Assembly: GCF_007676755.1 (NCBI RefSeq)
Contig: NZ_VEBK01000004.1
Coordinates: 62,001-126,000 of the forward strand
DNA from: Bacillus sp. FJAT-22090
GTDB taxonomy: Bacteria; Bacillota; Bacilli; Bacillales_A; Planococcaceae
Reading direction: 5' to 3'
DNA: 64,000 nt
Part shown: positions 33,878 to 42,519 of the stretch, piece by piece
How positions within the stretch are numbered: position 1 is the stretch's first letter
Layout: each line of letters begins with the position of its first letter
Translations under genes and position numbers: made by a program
Notes under the pieces: generated by a model
The model's input: the letters and a program-made list of their open reading frames with translations, nothing else
Databases searched by the model: none
Told to the model about the DNA's origin: nothing

Positions 33878-35014
33878 TTAATAGGTACGAACAGGTACGA
33901 TTAATTGTAAAATAGTATCATCCATAGCAGACTGCAAAATGAATGGACGCATTGGTCCTATTAATTGAATTTTTATGTCTTGTCCATCTAAGGCTCTTAA
34001 AGCATCCATCATATACTTTGCGCTAAATGAAATTTTTAATTGCTCCCCTTCAATTGAATTTGTTTGTATTTCTTCTTCCACTTCTCCTATTTCTGGTGAA
34101 CTGGATGATATCTCTACGAAATTTCCTTCTAATAAAGATAGTCGAACAATGTTATTGCGCTCTTCACGTGCCAATAAAGAAGCACGGTCAATTGCTTGAA
34201 ATAATGCTTTTCCATTCATTGTTACAGTAGTTTTAAACTCATTTGGAATTAAGCGAGACGTATCTGGATAATTCCCTTCTAGTAAACGAGAGTAGAGCAA
34301 TACATCTTCCGTTTTAAATAATACTTGTTGATCCGTTATCGCTATATAAACAGGTTGTGTTGAATCTCCAATAATTTTACTTAAATCATTTAAACTCTTT
34401 CCAGGAATAACTATATTATGTTCCCCTTCAATTGGTTGCTCTAACACTATCTTGCGGCGAGCAAGACGGTGACTATCCGTTGCTACACAGGTAAGCTCCC
34501 CGTCGTTCACTTTCCATAGAACCCCAGTTAATACAGGGCGATTTTCCGAAGTGGATACGGCAAATACTGTTTCTCGAACGATCGATTTCAATGAATCTGC
34601 TTGAACTACAAACTGACGATCTTCTTGGATCTCTGGAAGTAACGGGTATTCAGAAGCATCCAAACCAATTAAATGAAATTTTGACTTCCCTGAACGAATA
34701 TGCGTATGATTATTCTCTATCACTTCTATTTCCACGTCACTTGTCGGTAATTTTCGTACAATTTCATTAAACATACGAGCTTGTACAACAATCGATCCTT
34801 CTTCTATTATGCGAATAACTTGATCTCCATTTTCCTCGGCTTTGATAAATGTCTGAATTGTTATATCAGAATCGCTACCAGTTAGTTTTAATCCTTCTTC
34901 GGTGAGTTCTAATTTTATCCCTGTCAAAATGGGAATGGTTGTTTTCGAACTGACCGCTTTCATCACATCATTTAAACCTTCTAATAATCGGTGGCGCATA
35001 ATTTCGAATTTCAT
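33878..35014 (-). CDS. dnaN: DNA polymerase III beta sliding clamp, stand-alone copy
   Basis: 378 residues, the full clamp length with three repeated domains. Typical segments: SSKTTIPILTGIKLEL, SEYPLLPEI, VSTSENRPVLTGVLWKV, ATDSHRLARRKI, LLEGNYPDTSRLIP and the C-terminus QLIVPVRTY. It encircles DNA and tethers polymerases and repair enzymes. No dnaA, recF or gyr genes are nearby, so this is probably a second clamp and not the oriC copy. ATG at 35014 behind GCGGGGGAA; a TTG one codon earlier is less likely. Monocistronic. Confidence 0.92.
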   Translation of the reverse strand: MKFEIMRHRLLEGLNDVMKAVSSKTTIPILTGIKLELTEEGLKLTGSDSDITIQTFIKAEENGDQVIRIIEEGSIVVQARMFNEIVRKLPTSDVEIEVIENNHTHIRSGKSKFHLIGLDASEYPLLPEIQEDRQFVVQADSLKSIVRETVFAVSTSENRPVLTGVLWKVNDGELTCVATDSHRLARRKIVLEQPIEGEHNIVIPGKSLNDLSKIIGDSTQPVYIAITDQQVLFKTEDVLLYSRLLEGNYPDTSRLIPNEFKTTVTMNGKALFQAIDRASLLAREERNNIVRLSLLEGNFVEISSSSPEIGEVEEEIQTNSIEGEQLKISFSAKYMMDALRALDGQDIKIQLIGPMRPFILQSAMDDTILQLIVPVRTY

Positions 35015-35130
35015 CAATTTCCCCCGCTTTTACAATTATTATTTCTCTTATTTAGTTGTAAAACAAATTATTCAATTAAAATTAATGTAACATTAAGAAA
35101 ATTTATTTGCACTACGTTTTTATTAAACTA

Positions 35131-35170
35131 TAAAAAGCTCTATCTCTAAAAACTAGTGATAGAGCTTTAT
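35131..35170 (-). terminator. Terminator of the third DinB-like gene
   Basis: AAAGCTCTATC and GATAGAGCTTT pair perfectly (35134-35168) with a T run on the minus strand just after the stop at 35190. Confidence 0.8.
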
Positions 35171-35189
35171 TATTCGACTTTAGTATTTT

Positions 35190-35666
35190 TTATTTTAAGG
35201 CAAGGTCTCTGCCAATCAGATTTGCTGAAACAGGCTTTTTACCTATTTCCCTTGCCCAAACAGATAATTGACCAATGTGATGTATTTCATGCGCAATTGC
35301 ATGCCTCATAATTTCACCCCATGTGTCAGTAACGATTCTTCCATCAGGCATAGTATCTTGAAATAGACGGTTATCCATATTCTCATCCCACGCATACACA
35401 AACTGTTCTACTTCTTGTCGAAATTTATCGTTCAACTCTCTTACTTTTTGCAAGCTTTGGTATTCTTGAAAGGCTTCTTGGAAATCTGGCTTACCTTGAA
35501 GGACCCTTATCCAGCTCCACTCTACATCAATTATGTGAAAAAGTGTTTGCAAAATCCCCCCTACTCCACCTGTCCTTTCTAACAGAAGATTTTGTTCATC
35601 AACTTCCTCACACCACCTAAACCACTCTTCCCTCACTAGCCAGTTATAACGAAAAAACATTTGCAT
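35190..35666 (-). CDS. DinB-family protein
   Basis: 158 residues with DinB ligands in LQTLFHIIDVEWSWI and HAIAHEIHHIGQLSVWAREIG. It belongs to the YjoA/DinB group of helical metal-dependent enzymes. The ATG follows CAAGGAG. It lies 57 bases after the GNAT gene, probably as part of the same unit. Confidence 0.85.
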   Translation of the reverse strand: MQMFFRYNWLVREEWFRWCEEVDEQNLLLERTGGVGGILQTLFHIIDVEWSWIRVLQGKPDFQEAFQEYQSLQKVRELNDKFRQEVEQFVYAWDENMDNRLFQDTMPDGRIVTDTWGEIMRHAIAHEIHHIGQLSVWAREIGKKPVSANLIGRDLALK

Positions 35667-35723
35667 GATAACAGCTCCTTGTTTCTCTATAGTTTACTTA
35701 GCAATGATTGGCTTTAAATATTA

Positions 35724-36572
35724 TTATTTCTCAATCCCCAAATGTACTGAATCAATCAATTTCTGATAGCCGATCTCTTGATATATTTTGTTAGAAGTAG
35801 GGTTTAGCATATCTGTGTAAAGGACACAGAATTGAAATTCTTTCAGTAACTCCCTGCTCCCCGCTGCTACCATTGTGCGTGCGTATCCTTTTTTCCGTTC
35901 TTCTTTTGGTGTAAATACGAGTGAAACGGTTACACCATTTGCTGTAGGTCTTGCTTTCTTCATCATTGATACAATCTTCCCCTCGTTCTCCCAAAGGAAA
36001 ACTTCCTTTGCATCGAGCATTGCTTTTACACGTTTCTTGATCTCCAAAGGCAATGTTCTAGGAAGTGCTGTGTCTTCTTCGAAAAGGCTATACCATTTTT
36101 CGATAAGCACTCCATCTTCGTCCGTTGCATAACGCCATGTCCCTGGACTCATTTCAAGCGATTCAACTACCTTATCTAGACGATATAACCCCTGATCCAT
36201 TAGAACAGAAAAACGTTGACCTGTTTTTTCTTTCCATTTATCTGCAAACGCATATGCCCATTCCTTTACACTGATGATGGAATGGATAGGAATAGCCCTT
36301 TTCACTAACTCATTAATACTTAAAGCAATGCTGTCCTCCATTCTATTTTCTCGCACGAAAATAATATTGAGCGGATGTGGTGGTGTCATTTGGAAAATGG
36401 CTAGCAATTCCCCTTCCTCTTCGATTGTTGCCATAAACGGTGTTTCATATTGCCCCTCTATGATTCTATGTAGAACCCCTAAAAACAAACTAAATTTATC
36501 CTCGTTTTTTTCTAAAAAAGGTGTCACTATTCGAGCGAAGTCTTGTACGTTTTCATATTGCTGAAAATTCAT
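35724..36572 (-). CDS. GNAT-family N-acetyltransferase
   Basis: 282 residues. The C-terminal half is a GNAT domain: acetyl-CoA binding in VFTPKEERKKGYARTMVAAGS and the closing NPTSNKIYQEIGYQ. The N-terminal half is a divergent, possibly second GNAT-like fold (IEEEGELLAIFQMTPPHPLNI). Substrate unknown. Divergent from aroD with 69 bases between the starts. Confidence 0.82.
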   Translation of the reverse strand: MNFQQYENVQDFARIVTPFLEKNEDKFSLFLGVLHRIIEGQYETPFMATIEEEGELLAIFQMTPPHPLNIIFVRENRMEDSIALSINELVKRAIPIHSIISVKEWAYAFADKWKEKTGQRFSVLMDQGLYRLDKVVESLEMSPGTWRYATDEDGVLIEKWYSLFEEDTALPRTLPLEIKKRVKAMLDAKEVFLWENEGKIVSMMKKARPTANGVTVSLVFTPKEERKKGYARTMVAAGSRELLKEFQFCVLYTDMLNPTSNKIYQEIGYQKLIDSVHLGIEK

Positions 36573-36641
36573 ATTATTGCCCCCTATTTATTCTTTGTAT
36601 GTTACTATAACTTAAAATACAGTTAGAAGGGAGCCCTTTTT

Positions 36642-37394
36642 ATGAAAATTGTTTCTATTCGGGATATTCATATTGGAGAAGGCATTCCAAAAGTAATTGT
36701 TCCACTTATAGGTAAGAACCTAGATGAGCTACTTGCAGAGATGAAAATCATTAAACAAGCAGGACCCGATATAGTGGAGTGGCGTGTTGATGTGCTAGAA
36801 GAAGTAGAAAATTTAGAAATTGTGAAAAAGACACTTTCGACTATTCGGAAAACCTTATTTCCTATCCCTCTTTTATTCACATTTAGAAGTTCTCGTGAAG
36901 GTGGAAATAAAGAAATTGAGGACACATACTATACAAAACTTTTAAAAGAAGTGATACAAACAAAAGAGATAGATTTAGTAGATGTGGAACTATTTTCTTC
37001 CGATGTAATTGAAATTGTCGCGACTGCTAAAACTTATAATGTTTTTGTCGTTATGTCTAATCATGATTTTGAAAAAACACCTGTAAAAGAAGAAATAATT
37101 TGGAGATTAAGAAGAATGCAGGAACTTGGTGCACATATTCCTAAAATAGCGGTGATGCCTAAACTTCCGACAGATGTGCTAACACTACTTGATGCAACCT
37201 ATACGATGCATTCCCTTTATGCAGACCGACCAATTATTACAATGTCGATGACATCAACGGGAGTTATTAGCAGATTAGTTGGAGAGGTTTTTGGGTCCGC
37301 TGCAACATTTGGAGCCGGAATGGAAGCATCTGCTCCTGGACAAATACCAGCGAGTAATCTGAAAGAAATCCTAGAAGTTTTACATAACAACTAA
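36642..37394 (+). CDS. aroD: 3-Dehydroquinate dehydratase, type I
   Basis: 250 residues, the family length. EWRVD (46-50), SNHDFEKTP with the catalytic histidine (141), the Schiff-base lysine in IPKIAVMPK (168), and FGSAATFGAGMEASAPGQIP with the substrate-binding residues. It dehydrates 3-dehydroquinate in the shikimate pathway. ATG behind GAAGGGAG. Not clustered with other aro genes here. Confidence 0.95.
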   Translation: MKIVSIRDIHIGEGIPKVIVPLIGKNLDELLAEMKIIKQAGPDIVEWRVDVLEEVENLEIVKKTLSTIRKTLFPIPLLFTFRSSREGGNKEIEDTYYTKLLKEVIQTKEIDLVDVELFSSDVIEIVATAKTYNVFVVMSNHDFEKTPVKEEIIWRLRRMQELGAHIPKIAVMPKLPTDVLTLLDATYTMHSLYADRPIITMSMTSTGVISRLVGEVFGSAATFGAGMEASAPGQIPASNLKEILEVLHNN

Positions 37395-37397
37395 AAC

Positions 37398-37432
37398 AAT
37401 GAAGCTGTCCATAAACTGGATAGCTTCATTTT
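37398..37432. terminator. Bidirectional terminator between aroD and the GNAT gene
   Basis: AATGAAGCTGTCC (37398-37410) and GGATAGCTTCATT (37418-37430), one G-T pair, between convergent genes. Confidence 0.8.
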
Positions 37433-37893
37433 TACAATTCCTGTTTGAGTCGAATCATATCAACACATGCAATGCCGTTTTCTATAATTTCCTCCTCATA
37501 ATGAATGGTAAAAAAGTCTTTATCTACACCATAGATGCGAAAACCACATTTTTGATACAAGCCAAGCTGACTAATACTTGAATTGCCAGTTCCTACTTCG
37601 ATTATTTTAAACTCTTTTTTCCTTGCTTTTTGAATTGCATCTAACACAAGCGTCTTGCCCATTCCTCTCCCTTGATGATGTTCCGCGATAGCTATATTCA
37701 CAAGTTCTACTGTATCTGGCCTAGTTGGCAGTAAAACATACACGCCAATTGTTTCTCCATTAGTCTCTGCAATATAACATTGTCCCCGTTTTAAATATTG
37801 CTTGATGAGTTTTTCGGAAGGATCAGCCAGAAGTAATAATTCCATTGGATATGCTTCTTCTATTCGACTTATTTTCACTTTAGATTTCTCCAT
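37432..37893 (-). CDS. GNAT-family N-acetyltransferase, third gene of the ada operon
   Basis: 153 residues. NIAIAEHHQGRGMGKTLVLDAI is the acetyl-CoA loop and NSSISQLGLYQKCGFRIYGVD the conserved C-terminal half, similar to B. subtilis YvbK. It overlaps the end of ogt by 14 bases, so it is translated with the adaptive-response genes. Its connection to DNA repair is unknown. Confidence 0.85.
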   Translation of the reverse strand: MEKSKVKISRIEEAYPMELLLLADPSEKLIKQYLKRGQCYIAETNGETIGVYVLLPTRPDTVELVNIAIAEHHQGRGMGKTLVLDAIQKARKKEFKIIEVGTGNSSISQLGLYQKCGFRIYGVDKDFFTIHYEEEIIENGIACVDMIRLKQEL

Positions 37894-38386
37894 TCTCTAA
37901 TGCTAATAGCCTTTCTTTCATTTCTAACCCCCCACGATAACCTGTTAGCGCTCCATTTTTCGCTACTACACGATGACATGGAACAGTTAAAAGTACTGGG
38001 TTTGCACCGATTGCTGCGCCCACTGCACGAACAGCTGCTGGATTGTTGATAAGCTGCGCAATTTGTAGATAGGTTTTCTTCTCACCGTAAGGAATTTTCA
38101 TAAGGGCATCCCAAATTGCTAATTGAAACTCTGTACCTTTTAATTCCATTGGGATTGTAAATTTCCGAAGTGTACCGTCTAGATATTCCTTTATTTCTTT
38201 TGTGTATGGAGCTAGTGCTTCTTTATTTTCTACTATTTCATGTTGAGGGAAACGTTTTTTTATCCATGCTTCCATCTCTTCATAATGCTTATTTTGGGAC
38301 CCTACATAGCATAAGCCATTTTCCGTTGTTGCTATATGAAGCCTCCATTCGTTATGTAAGAAAAGTGTCCAGTATATTTTATTCAT
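37880..38386 (-). CDS. ogt: Methylated-DNA-protein-cysteine methyltransferase
   Basis: 168 residues. The N-terminal half is an RNase-H-like fold; the C-terminal half carries IPYGEKKTYLQIAQLI and the acceptor cysteine in VPCHRV (Cys137), followed by GYRGGLEMKERLL. It removes O6-methyl from guanine in a suicide reaction. It overlaps adaA by 8 bases, as adaB follows adaA in B. subtilis. Confidence 0.93.
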   Translation of the reverse strand: MNKIYWTLFLHNEWRLHIATTENGLCYVGSQNKHYEEMEAWIKKRFPQHEIVENKEALAPYTKEIKEYLDGTLRKFTIPMELKGTEFQLAIWDALMKIPYGEKKTYLQIAQLINNPAAVRAVGAAIGANPVLLTVPCHRVVAKNGALTGYRGGLEMKERLLALENGEI

Positions 38387-38945
38387 TTGTGTTGTCCTCC
38401 TTTTTTCTATACTTACTGGGTGTGTGGCCTGTCTTCTTTTTAAATAATGTGATGAAATATGGAATATTGTGCATTCCTATTGCTGAACCTATTTCTTCCA
38501 AGGATTTGTCTGTTTTTATTAGTAATTCTTTTGCTTTTTCTATTCTAATTTGCTGCAAATACTCAACAGGTGAAATTTCTAAAACCTTTTTAAATGTCCT
38601 TTGCAAATGATAGGGGCTACCATGGCATATATGTGCAAGATGATTTAGCGTTAAAGGCTCATTTAAGTGCTTGTCCATATACACTTTAATCTGTTGAACC
38701 CATTCCTCGTATGGTAATTTTGTACCAGTGGGTTTACAACGTTTACATGGTCTATAACCTGCCCTTATCGCATCATTTGCTTCTAGATAGATTTGTACAT
38801 GTTCTTTTTTGGGAGGACGCGATTTACAAGAAGGCCTACAAAATATACCTGTCGATTTGACAGCATAAAAAAACAACGTATCAAATCGTTTATCATTTTG
38901 TAGAATTGCTACCCACTGCTCGTCGGATATTTTTTCACTGTGCAT
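38379..38945 (-). CDS. adaA: Adaptive-response activator AdaA (methylphosphotriester acceptor + AraC domain)
   Basis: 188 residues. The N-terminal Ada zinc domain shows its four cysteines (36, 40, 67, 70: IFCRPSCKSRPP and GYRPCKRCKP); Cys36 corresponds to the methyl acceptor of E. coli Ada. The rest is an AraC-type double helix-turn-helix (LNHLAHICHGSPYHLQRTFKK, EEIGSAIGMHNIPYFITLFKK). Once methylated it activates its own operon and alkA. Divergent from alkA across 118 bases. Confidence 0.93.
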   Translation of the reverse strand: MHSEKISDEQWVAILQNDKRFDTLFFYAVKSTGIFCRPSCKSRPPKKEHVQIYLEANDAIRAGYRPCKRCKPTGTKLPYEEWVQQIKVYMDKHLNEPLTLNHLAHICHGSPYHLQRTFKKVLEISPVEYLQQIRIEKAKELLIKTDKSLEEIGSAIGMHNIPYFITLFKKKTGHTPSKYRKKEDNTNE

Positions 38946-39063
38946 CCTATCACCTCTGCCTTTATTATACGTTTATCTACTGAACAATTGCAGTTTTCAA
39001 GTCGTAATAGCAAGATAACGAAACTTTTTATGCTTATAATGAAATGAAGGGGAGGGTTTAAAA

Positions 39064-39966
39064 ATGACCTGGAAGAAACAAGGAGATCATATTATTTTAT
39101 CCGTACCATCTGATTTTAGTTTTACACAAAATCTCCACTATTTAAAAAGATCCACGAATGAATGTCTATTCCACATTCAGAATAATAAAGTTAGAAAAGC
39201 AATTACTGTAGGTGAATATACAACACTTGTAGAAATTAGCGAACGGGACGACCATACATTGGCGATAAGATTTTTAGTAGATGGACCATGTCCAGAAGAA
39301 CAAGTCGTTGCTTATATAATCGATTGGTTTGATTTGAAAACAGTAATACAACCATTTTACAATATGGCTAAAAATGATGATGTTCTTCAACAGTCAGTTA
39401 TTGAATTTTATGGTCTTCGAATTATGGGAATTCCAGATCTATTCGAGGCAATGGCTTGGGGAATTCTTGGACAACAAATTAATCTAACCTATGCATACAC
39501 GCTCAAGAGACGTCTTGTTGAAAAATTTGGACAATCAATCGAATTCGAAGGTCAGCAGTACTGGGTGTTTCCAAAGCCACATGATATCTCAAAGCTTACC
39601 GTAGAAGATTTAGTAGAGTTAAAAATGACAGTAAAGAAATGTGAATACTTAATAGATGTGGCGAGTCAGATTGCCAATGGCTCTCTCACAAAAGAAATGT
39701 TGCTAGATACGAATGATATAAAAATAGCAGAAAAAATATTGACGAATATACGAGGAATTGGCCCGTGGACAGCAAATTATGTATTAATGAGATGTGTAAG
39801 ATTTGCTTCCGCTTTCCCAATCGATGATGTGGGCTTACATAATGCCATAAAGCATGTGATAGGTTCTGAGCAAAAGCCATCCAAGGATAAAATAATCCAA
39901 CTTTCTCAGCATTGGAAGGGATGGGAGGCATATGCTACTTTCTATTTATGGAGATTTTTATATTGA
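39064..39966 (+). CDS. alkA: DNA-3-methyladenine glycosylase II
   Basis: 300 residues. Helix-hairpin-helix-GPD core IRGIGPWTANYVLMRC (229-244) with the catalytic aspartate in FPIDDVGL (254/255), and LFEAMAWGILGQQINLTYAY in the middle. It excises alkylated purines, completing the adaptive response with AdaA and Ogt. ATG behind GGGGAGGG. The arrangement alkA facing away from adaA resembles B. subtilis. Confidence 0.93.
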   Translation: MTWKKQGDHIILSVPSDFSFTQNLHYLKRSTNECLFHIQNNKVRKAITVGEYTTLVEISERDDHTLAIRFLVDGPCPEEQVVAYIIDWFDLKTVIQPFYNMAKNDDVLQQSVIEFYGLRIMGIPDLFEAMAWGILGQQINLTYAYTLKRRLVEKFGQSIEFEGQQYWVFPKPHDISKLTVEDLVELKMTVKKCEYLIDVASQIANGSLTKEMLLDTNDIKIAEKILTNIRGIGPWTANYVLMRCVRFASAFPIDDVGLHNAIKHVIGSEQKPSKDKIIQLSQHWKGWEAYATFYLWRFLY

Positions 39967-39970
39967 GAAT

Positions 39971-40005
39971 GAAAGCCCCTTTTGGGTGAAAAGGGGCTTT
40001 CTAGG
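39971..40005 (+). terminator. Terminator of alkA
   Basis: GAAAGCCCCTTTT and AAAAGGGGCTTTC pair over 13 bases (39971-40001), five bases past the stop codon. Confidence 0.8.
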
Positions 40006-40049
40006 TTTTGGTTGTTATGATCGTTGTTTATATAAAAATAAATGGTTAT

Positions 40050-41480
40050 TTAAGGAAGCAGCACTTCTAAAATATCCTCAGATACATATGTTACATTGTT
40101 ATGAAGTACTGGTTTTTCTGCAAATTGTCGTAAACTTCGATTGTAGCTATACATTTTTTCATCACGAGTAATGATAAGTGAACTGTTTCCTCGTTTTAAG
40201 AAGGTACCATAGTTTTTGGAATACGATAATACTTCAAAGCCCAGTTCTTCTGCAACTTTTCGTAGTGGAATCATTTTCGTTCCATTTTTCATAAAATGGT
40301 CTTTTTCAATAATGCGTTGAACTTCCTCCATTTCTGGTGAAAGATTGTTTAGCGCAATAATTTTGGTTGGCGGTGTTTGGGCTGGAATGCTCATCGTTGT
40401 TATCGAATAAAATACAACCAATTCTTTGCCGTGAAGGTCAGCCAGTTCAATTTTTTCGCCTTTTTCATTCAGTAAAATTGTTTCTTTTCCAATGTTTAGT
40501 TTAAGCTCTTTATCTAAGCTTAGAAATTCATCATCAAATTTAGATACTTTAACAGATCCCATCTGTTCTGTATTGTGCACAATGACTAGCTCTGGTGTGA
40601 TTCGTGCAGGGTAAATCGCAAGCATCGGCTTGTTTTTCTCATAGTATGCGTCTATGCGCTGCCCTTTTTTGAAAGAATCTTTTTTTACTTCTTTTGTTGT
40701 TCCACTATTAAATAACATCGTATTGTTATCGATTATAAAAATGGTCGTAAGCGGTTCCTCTTCTTCCGTTTCTACTGTGAGGGTCACTTTCCCATCTTTT
40801 GAAGATACTTCTTTAATTACCCCCGAGTTTTGCATAAAGTTTGTTGAATCTTCCTGTGATTGGTCCCCAATTGCTACAACTTTACTTGGTGATGTTTGTG
40901 CAGGAATACTTCTTGTTGAAATAGTATAAAATACAACTAGTTCTTTTCCCTTTAAATCCTCTTGCGTTATTTTTTCACCTTGTTCATTCACCAAAACCGA
41001 TTCTTTTCCTATATTTAGTTTTAGTTCATTGTCTAAACTAATTAATTCATCGTTGAACTTTCCAACTTTAACGGAACCAATGTTTTTGGAATCATGCACA
41101 ATGACTAATTCTGGTGAAAATTGGGGTGGGTAAATCATAATCATTGGTTTGTTTTTGTCATAGTATGCATCAATTCGTTGTCCTTTTTTAAATCCTTCTT
41201 TTTCTACTGACTCTGTCGTTTCGCTATTGTAAATAAGCGTTTCATTAGTCATTTTTAAAATAGTAACTTGTGGTTCTTTTTCTTCTGATTCAACTATCAA
41301 TGTCGTTTCGTCATTTTTCGTTTCAATATCTTTGACCACTCCAGAAAGTTTCATGAAATTGGAAGTGTCTTTTTGTTCCACTGACTTCTCGTCTCCACTT
41401 TGCGCATTGGCGGCAATCGGCTGATTGTATACAAGCCCTGCCATTAGTAATACAGCTGCAAATAAGCTTAGTTTTTTCAT
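40050..41480 (-). CDS. Secreted protein: two tandem ~165-residue repeats plus copper-amine-oxidase-N-like stalk domain
   Basis: 476 residues with a signal peptide (cleavage near ANA-QS, residue 26). Residues 40-204 and 213-377 are clear duplicates: NFMxxSGV, FKKGQRIDAYY(D/E)KNKPM, TPELVIVH or SPELVIVH, GSVKV and KELVVFY recur at an offset of 173. The C-terminus (about 385-476) fits the Cu_amine_oxidN1 domain (MIPLRKVAEELGFEV, NNVTYVSEDILEVLL), which has no oxidase activity and is found in cell-surface proteins. The repeats match no family I know. Probably extracellular, loosely wall-bound. Confidence 0.82.
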   Translation of the reverse strand: MKKLSLFAAVLLMAGLVYNQPIAANAQSGDEKSVEQKDTSNFMKLSGVVKDIETKNDETTLIVESEEKEPQVTILKMTNETLIYNSETTESVEKEGFKKGQRIDAYYDKNKPMIMIYPPQFSPELVIVHDSKNIGSVKVGKFNDELISLDNELKLNIGKESVLVNEQGEKITQEDLKGKELVVFYTISTRSIPAQTSPSKVVAIGDQSQEDSTNFMQNSGVIKEVSSKDGKVTLTVETEEEEPLTTIFIIDNNTMLFNSGTTKEVKKDSFKKGQRIDAYYEKNKPMLAIYPARITPELVIVHNTEQMGSVKVSKFDDEFLSLDKELKLNIGKETILLNEKGEKIELADLHGKELVVFYSITTMSIPAQTPPTKIIALNNLSPEMEEVQRIIEKDHFMKNGTKMIPLRKVAEELGFEVLSYSKNYGTFLKRGNSSLIITRDEKMYSYNRSLRQFAEKPVLHNNVTYVSEDILEVLLP

Positions 41481-41619
41481 CGTATCTCTCCTTTTTCTTA
41501 CCGTTCATTGGATTTGACGTCCAACCCAGGAAAACGTTACATAAAAAAATGAAACATTATCCATATTGTTTTCGTACAGAGTAGAGTGAAAAGAAATAAT
41601 AATAGATGGGAGTATACAT

Positions 41620-42519
41620 ATGACATTGTCTATTAATCAAGTGACAAAAAGGTATCAAGACTTTGTAGCAGTTGATAATTTGTCCTTTACGATTGAAAGA
41701 GGAGAAATCTTTGGGCTAATCGGCCAAAATGGCGCTGGTAAAACAACAACGTTCCGTATGATTTTAGATCTTCAAGAAACAACAGAAGGAACAATTATGT
41801 GGAACGGGAAGCCTATCAATTCGATTAACCGTGATATTTTGGGCTATTTACCTGAGGAGCGAGGTATTTTCCCTGCAATGACAGTGGAGGACCAGCTGTA
41901 TTTCTTTGGTGAATTACGTGGAAGGCTTAGAAAAGAATTAAAAAAGGAAGTAGATTACTGGATTGATCGTTTCCAATTAGAAGAAAAGCGGAAATCCAAA
42001 GCGGAAACTTTATCAAAAGGAAATCAGCAAAAAGTTCAGCTTATAGCAAGTTTTATCCACCAGCCAGAGTTTCTCATTTTAGATGAGCCGTTTAGTGGAT
42101 TAGATCCGGTTAATATGGACTTATTAAAAAATGCTATTTTGGAGTTAAAGGATAATGGGACGACTATTTTATTTTCTAGTCATCAAATGGATAATGTAGA
42201 AGAGCTTTGTGATCATTTATGTTTGTTAAAACGAGGTGTCTCTTTATTTTCAGGTAGTTTATTAGATTTAAAGAAGCAGTATGGGAAAACAAAATTAACA
42301 ATTCGGACGGAAGTACCATACGAAACACTTGGAAAATTGGATGGTGTGAAGGATATACAGATGGGGAAAGACCAGTACATCTTAACACTAGAAAACGAAT
42401 CGTATGCACAATCCATTTTCGACTTTGTATCTAATGGAAAATATATCGAGAAATTCAGTTTAGATTATTTGTCGTTAGATGAAATCTTCAAAGACAAGGT
42501 TGGTGGTTCGAATGTCTAA
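41620..42519 (+). CDS. ABC transporter ATPase (YhaQ/NatA-like)
   Basis: 299 residues. Walker A GQNGAGKTT, signature LSKGNQQKVQL, Walker B FLILDEPFSGLDP and a C-terminal domain of about 80 residues as in B. subtilis YhaQ (298 residues) and NatA. With the following permease it should form a sodium or drug exporter; the NatAB link is by family only. ATG behind TAGATGGGAG. Its stop overlaps the permease start by 8 bases. Confidence 0.9.
   Translation: MTLSINQVTKRYQDFVAVDNLSFTIERGEIFGLIGQNGAGKTTTFRMILDLQETTEGTIMWNGKPINSINRDILGYLPEERGIFPAMTVEDQLYFFGELRGRLRKELKKEVDYWIDRFQLEEKRKSKAETLSKGNQQKVQLIASFIHQPEFLILDEPFSGLDPVNMDLLKNAILELKDNGTTILFSSHQMDNVEELCDHLCLLKRGVSLFSGSLLDLKKQYGKTKLTIRTEVPYETLGKLDGVKDIQMGKDQYILTLENESYAQSIFDFVSNGKYIEKFSLDYLSLDEIFKDKVGGSNV

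Noticed and set aside
33878-35014. Window containing the replication origin because of dnaN
   Set aside because: No dnaA, recF, gyrB, rpmH or DnaA-box cluster is visible, and the flanking genes are unrelated.
38946-39063. An AdaA operator (TTGC...GCAA spaced elements) in the adaA-alkA intergenic region
   Set aside because: The half-sites are only four bases long and occur easily by chance; no longer match could be seen.
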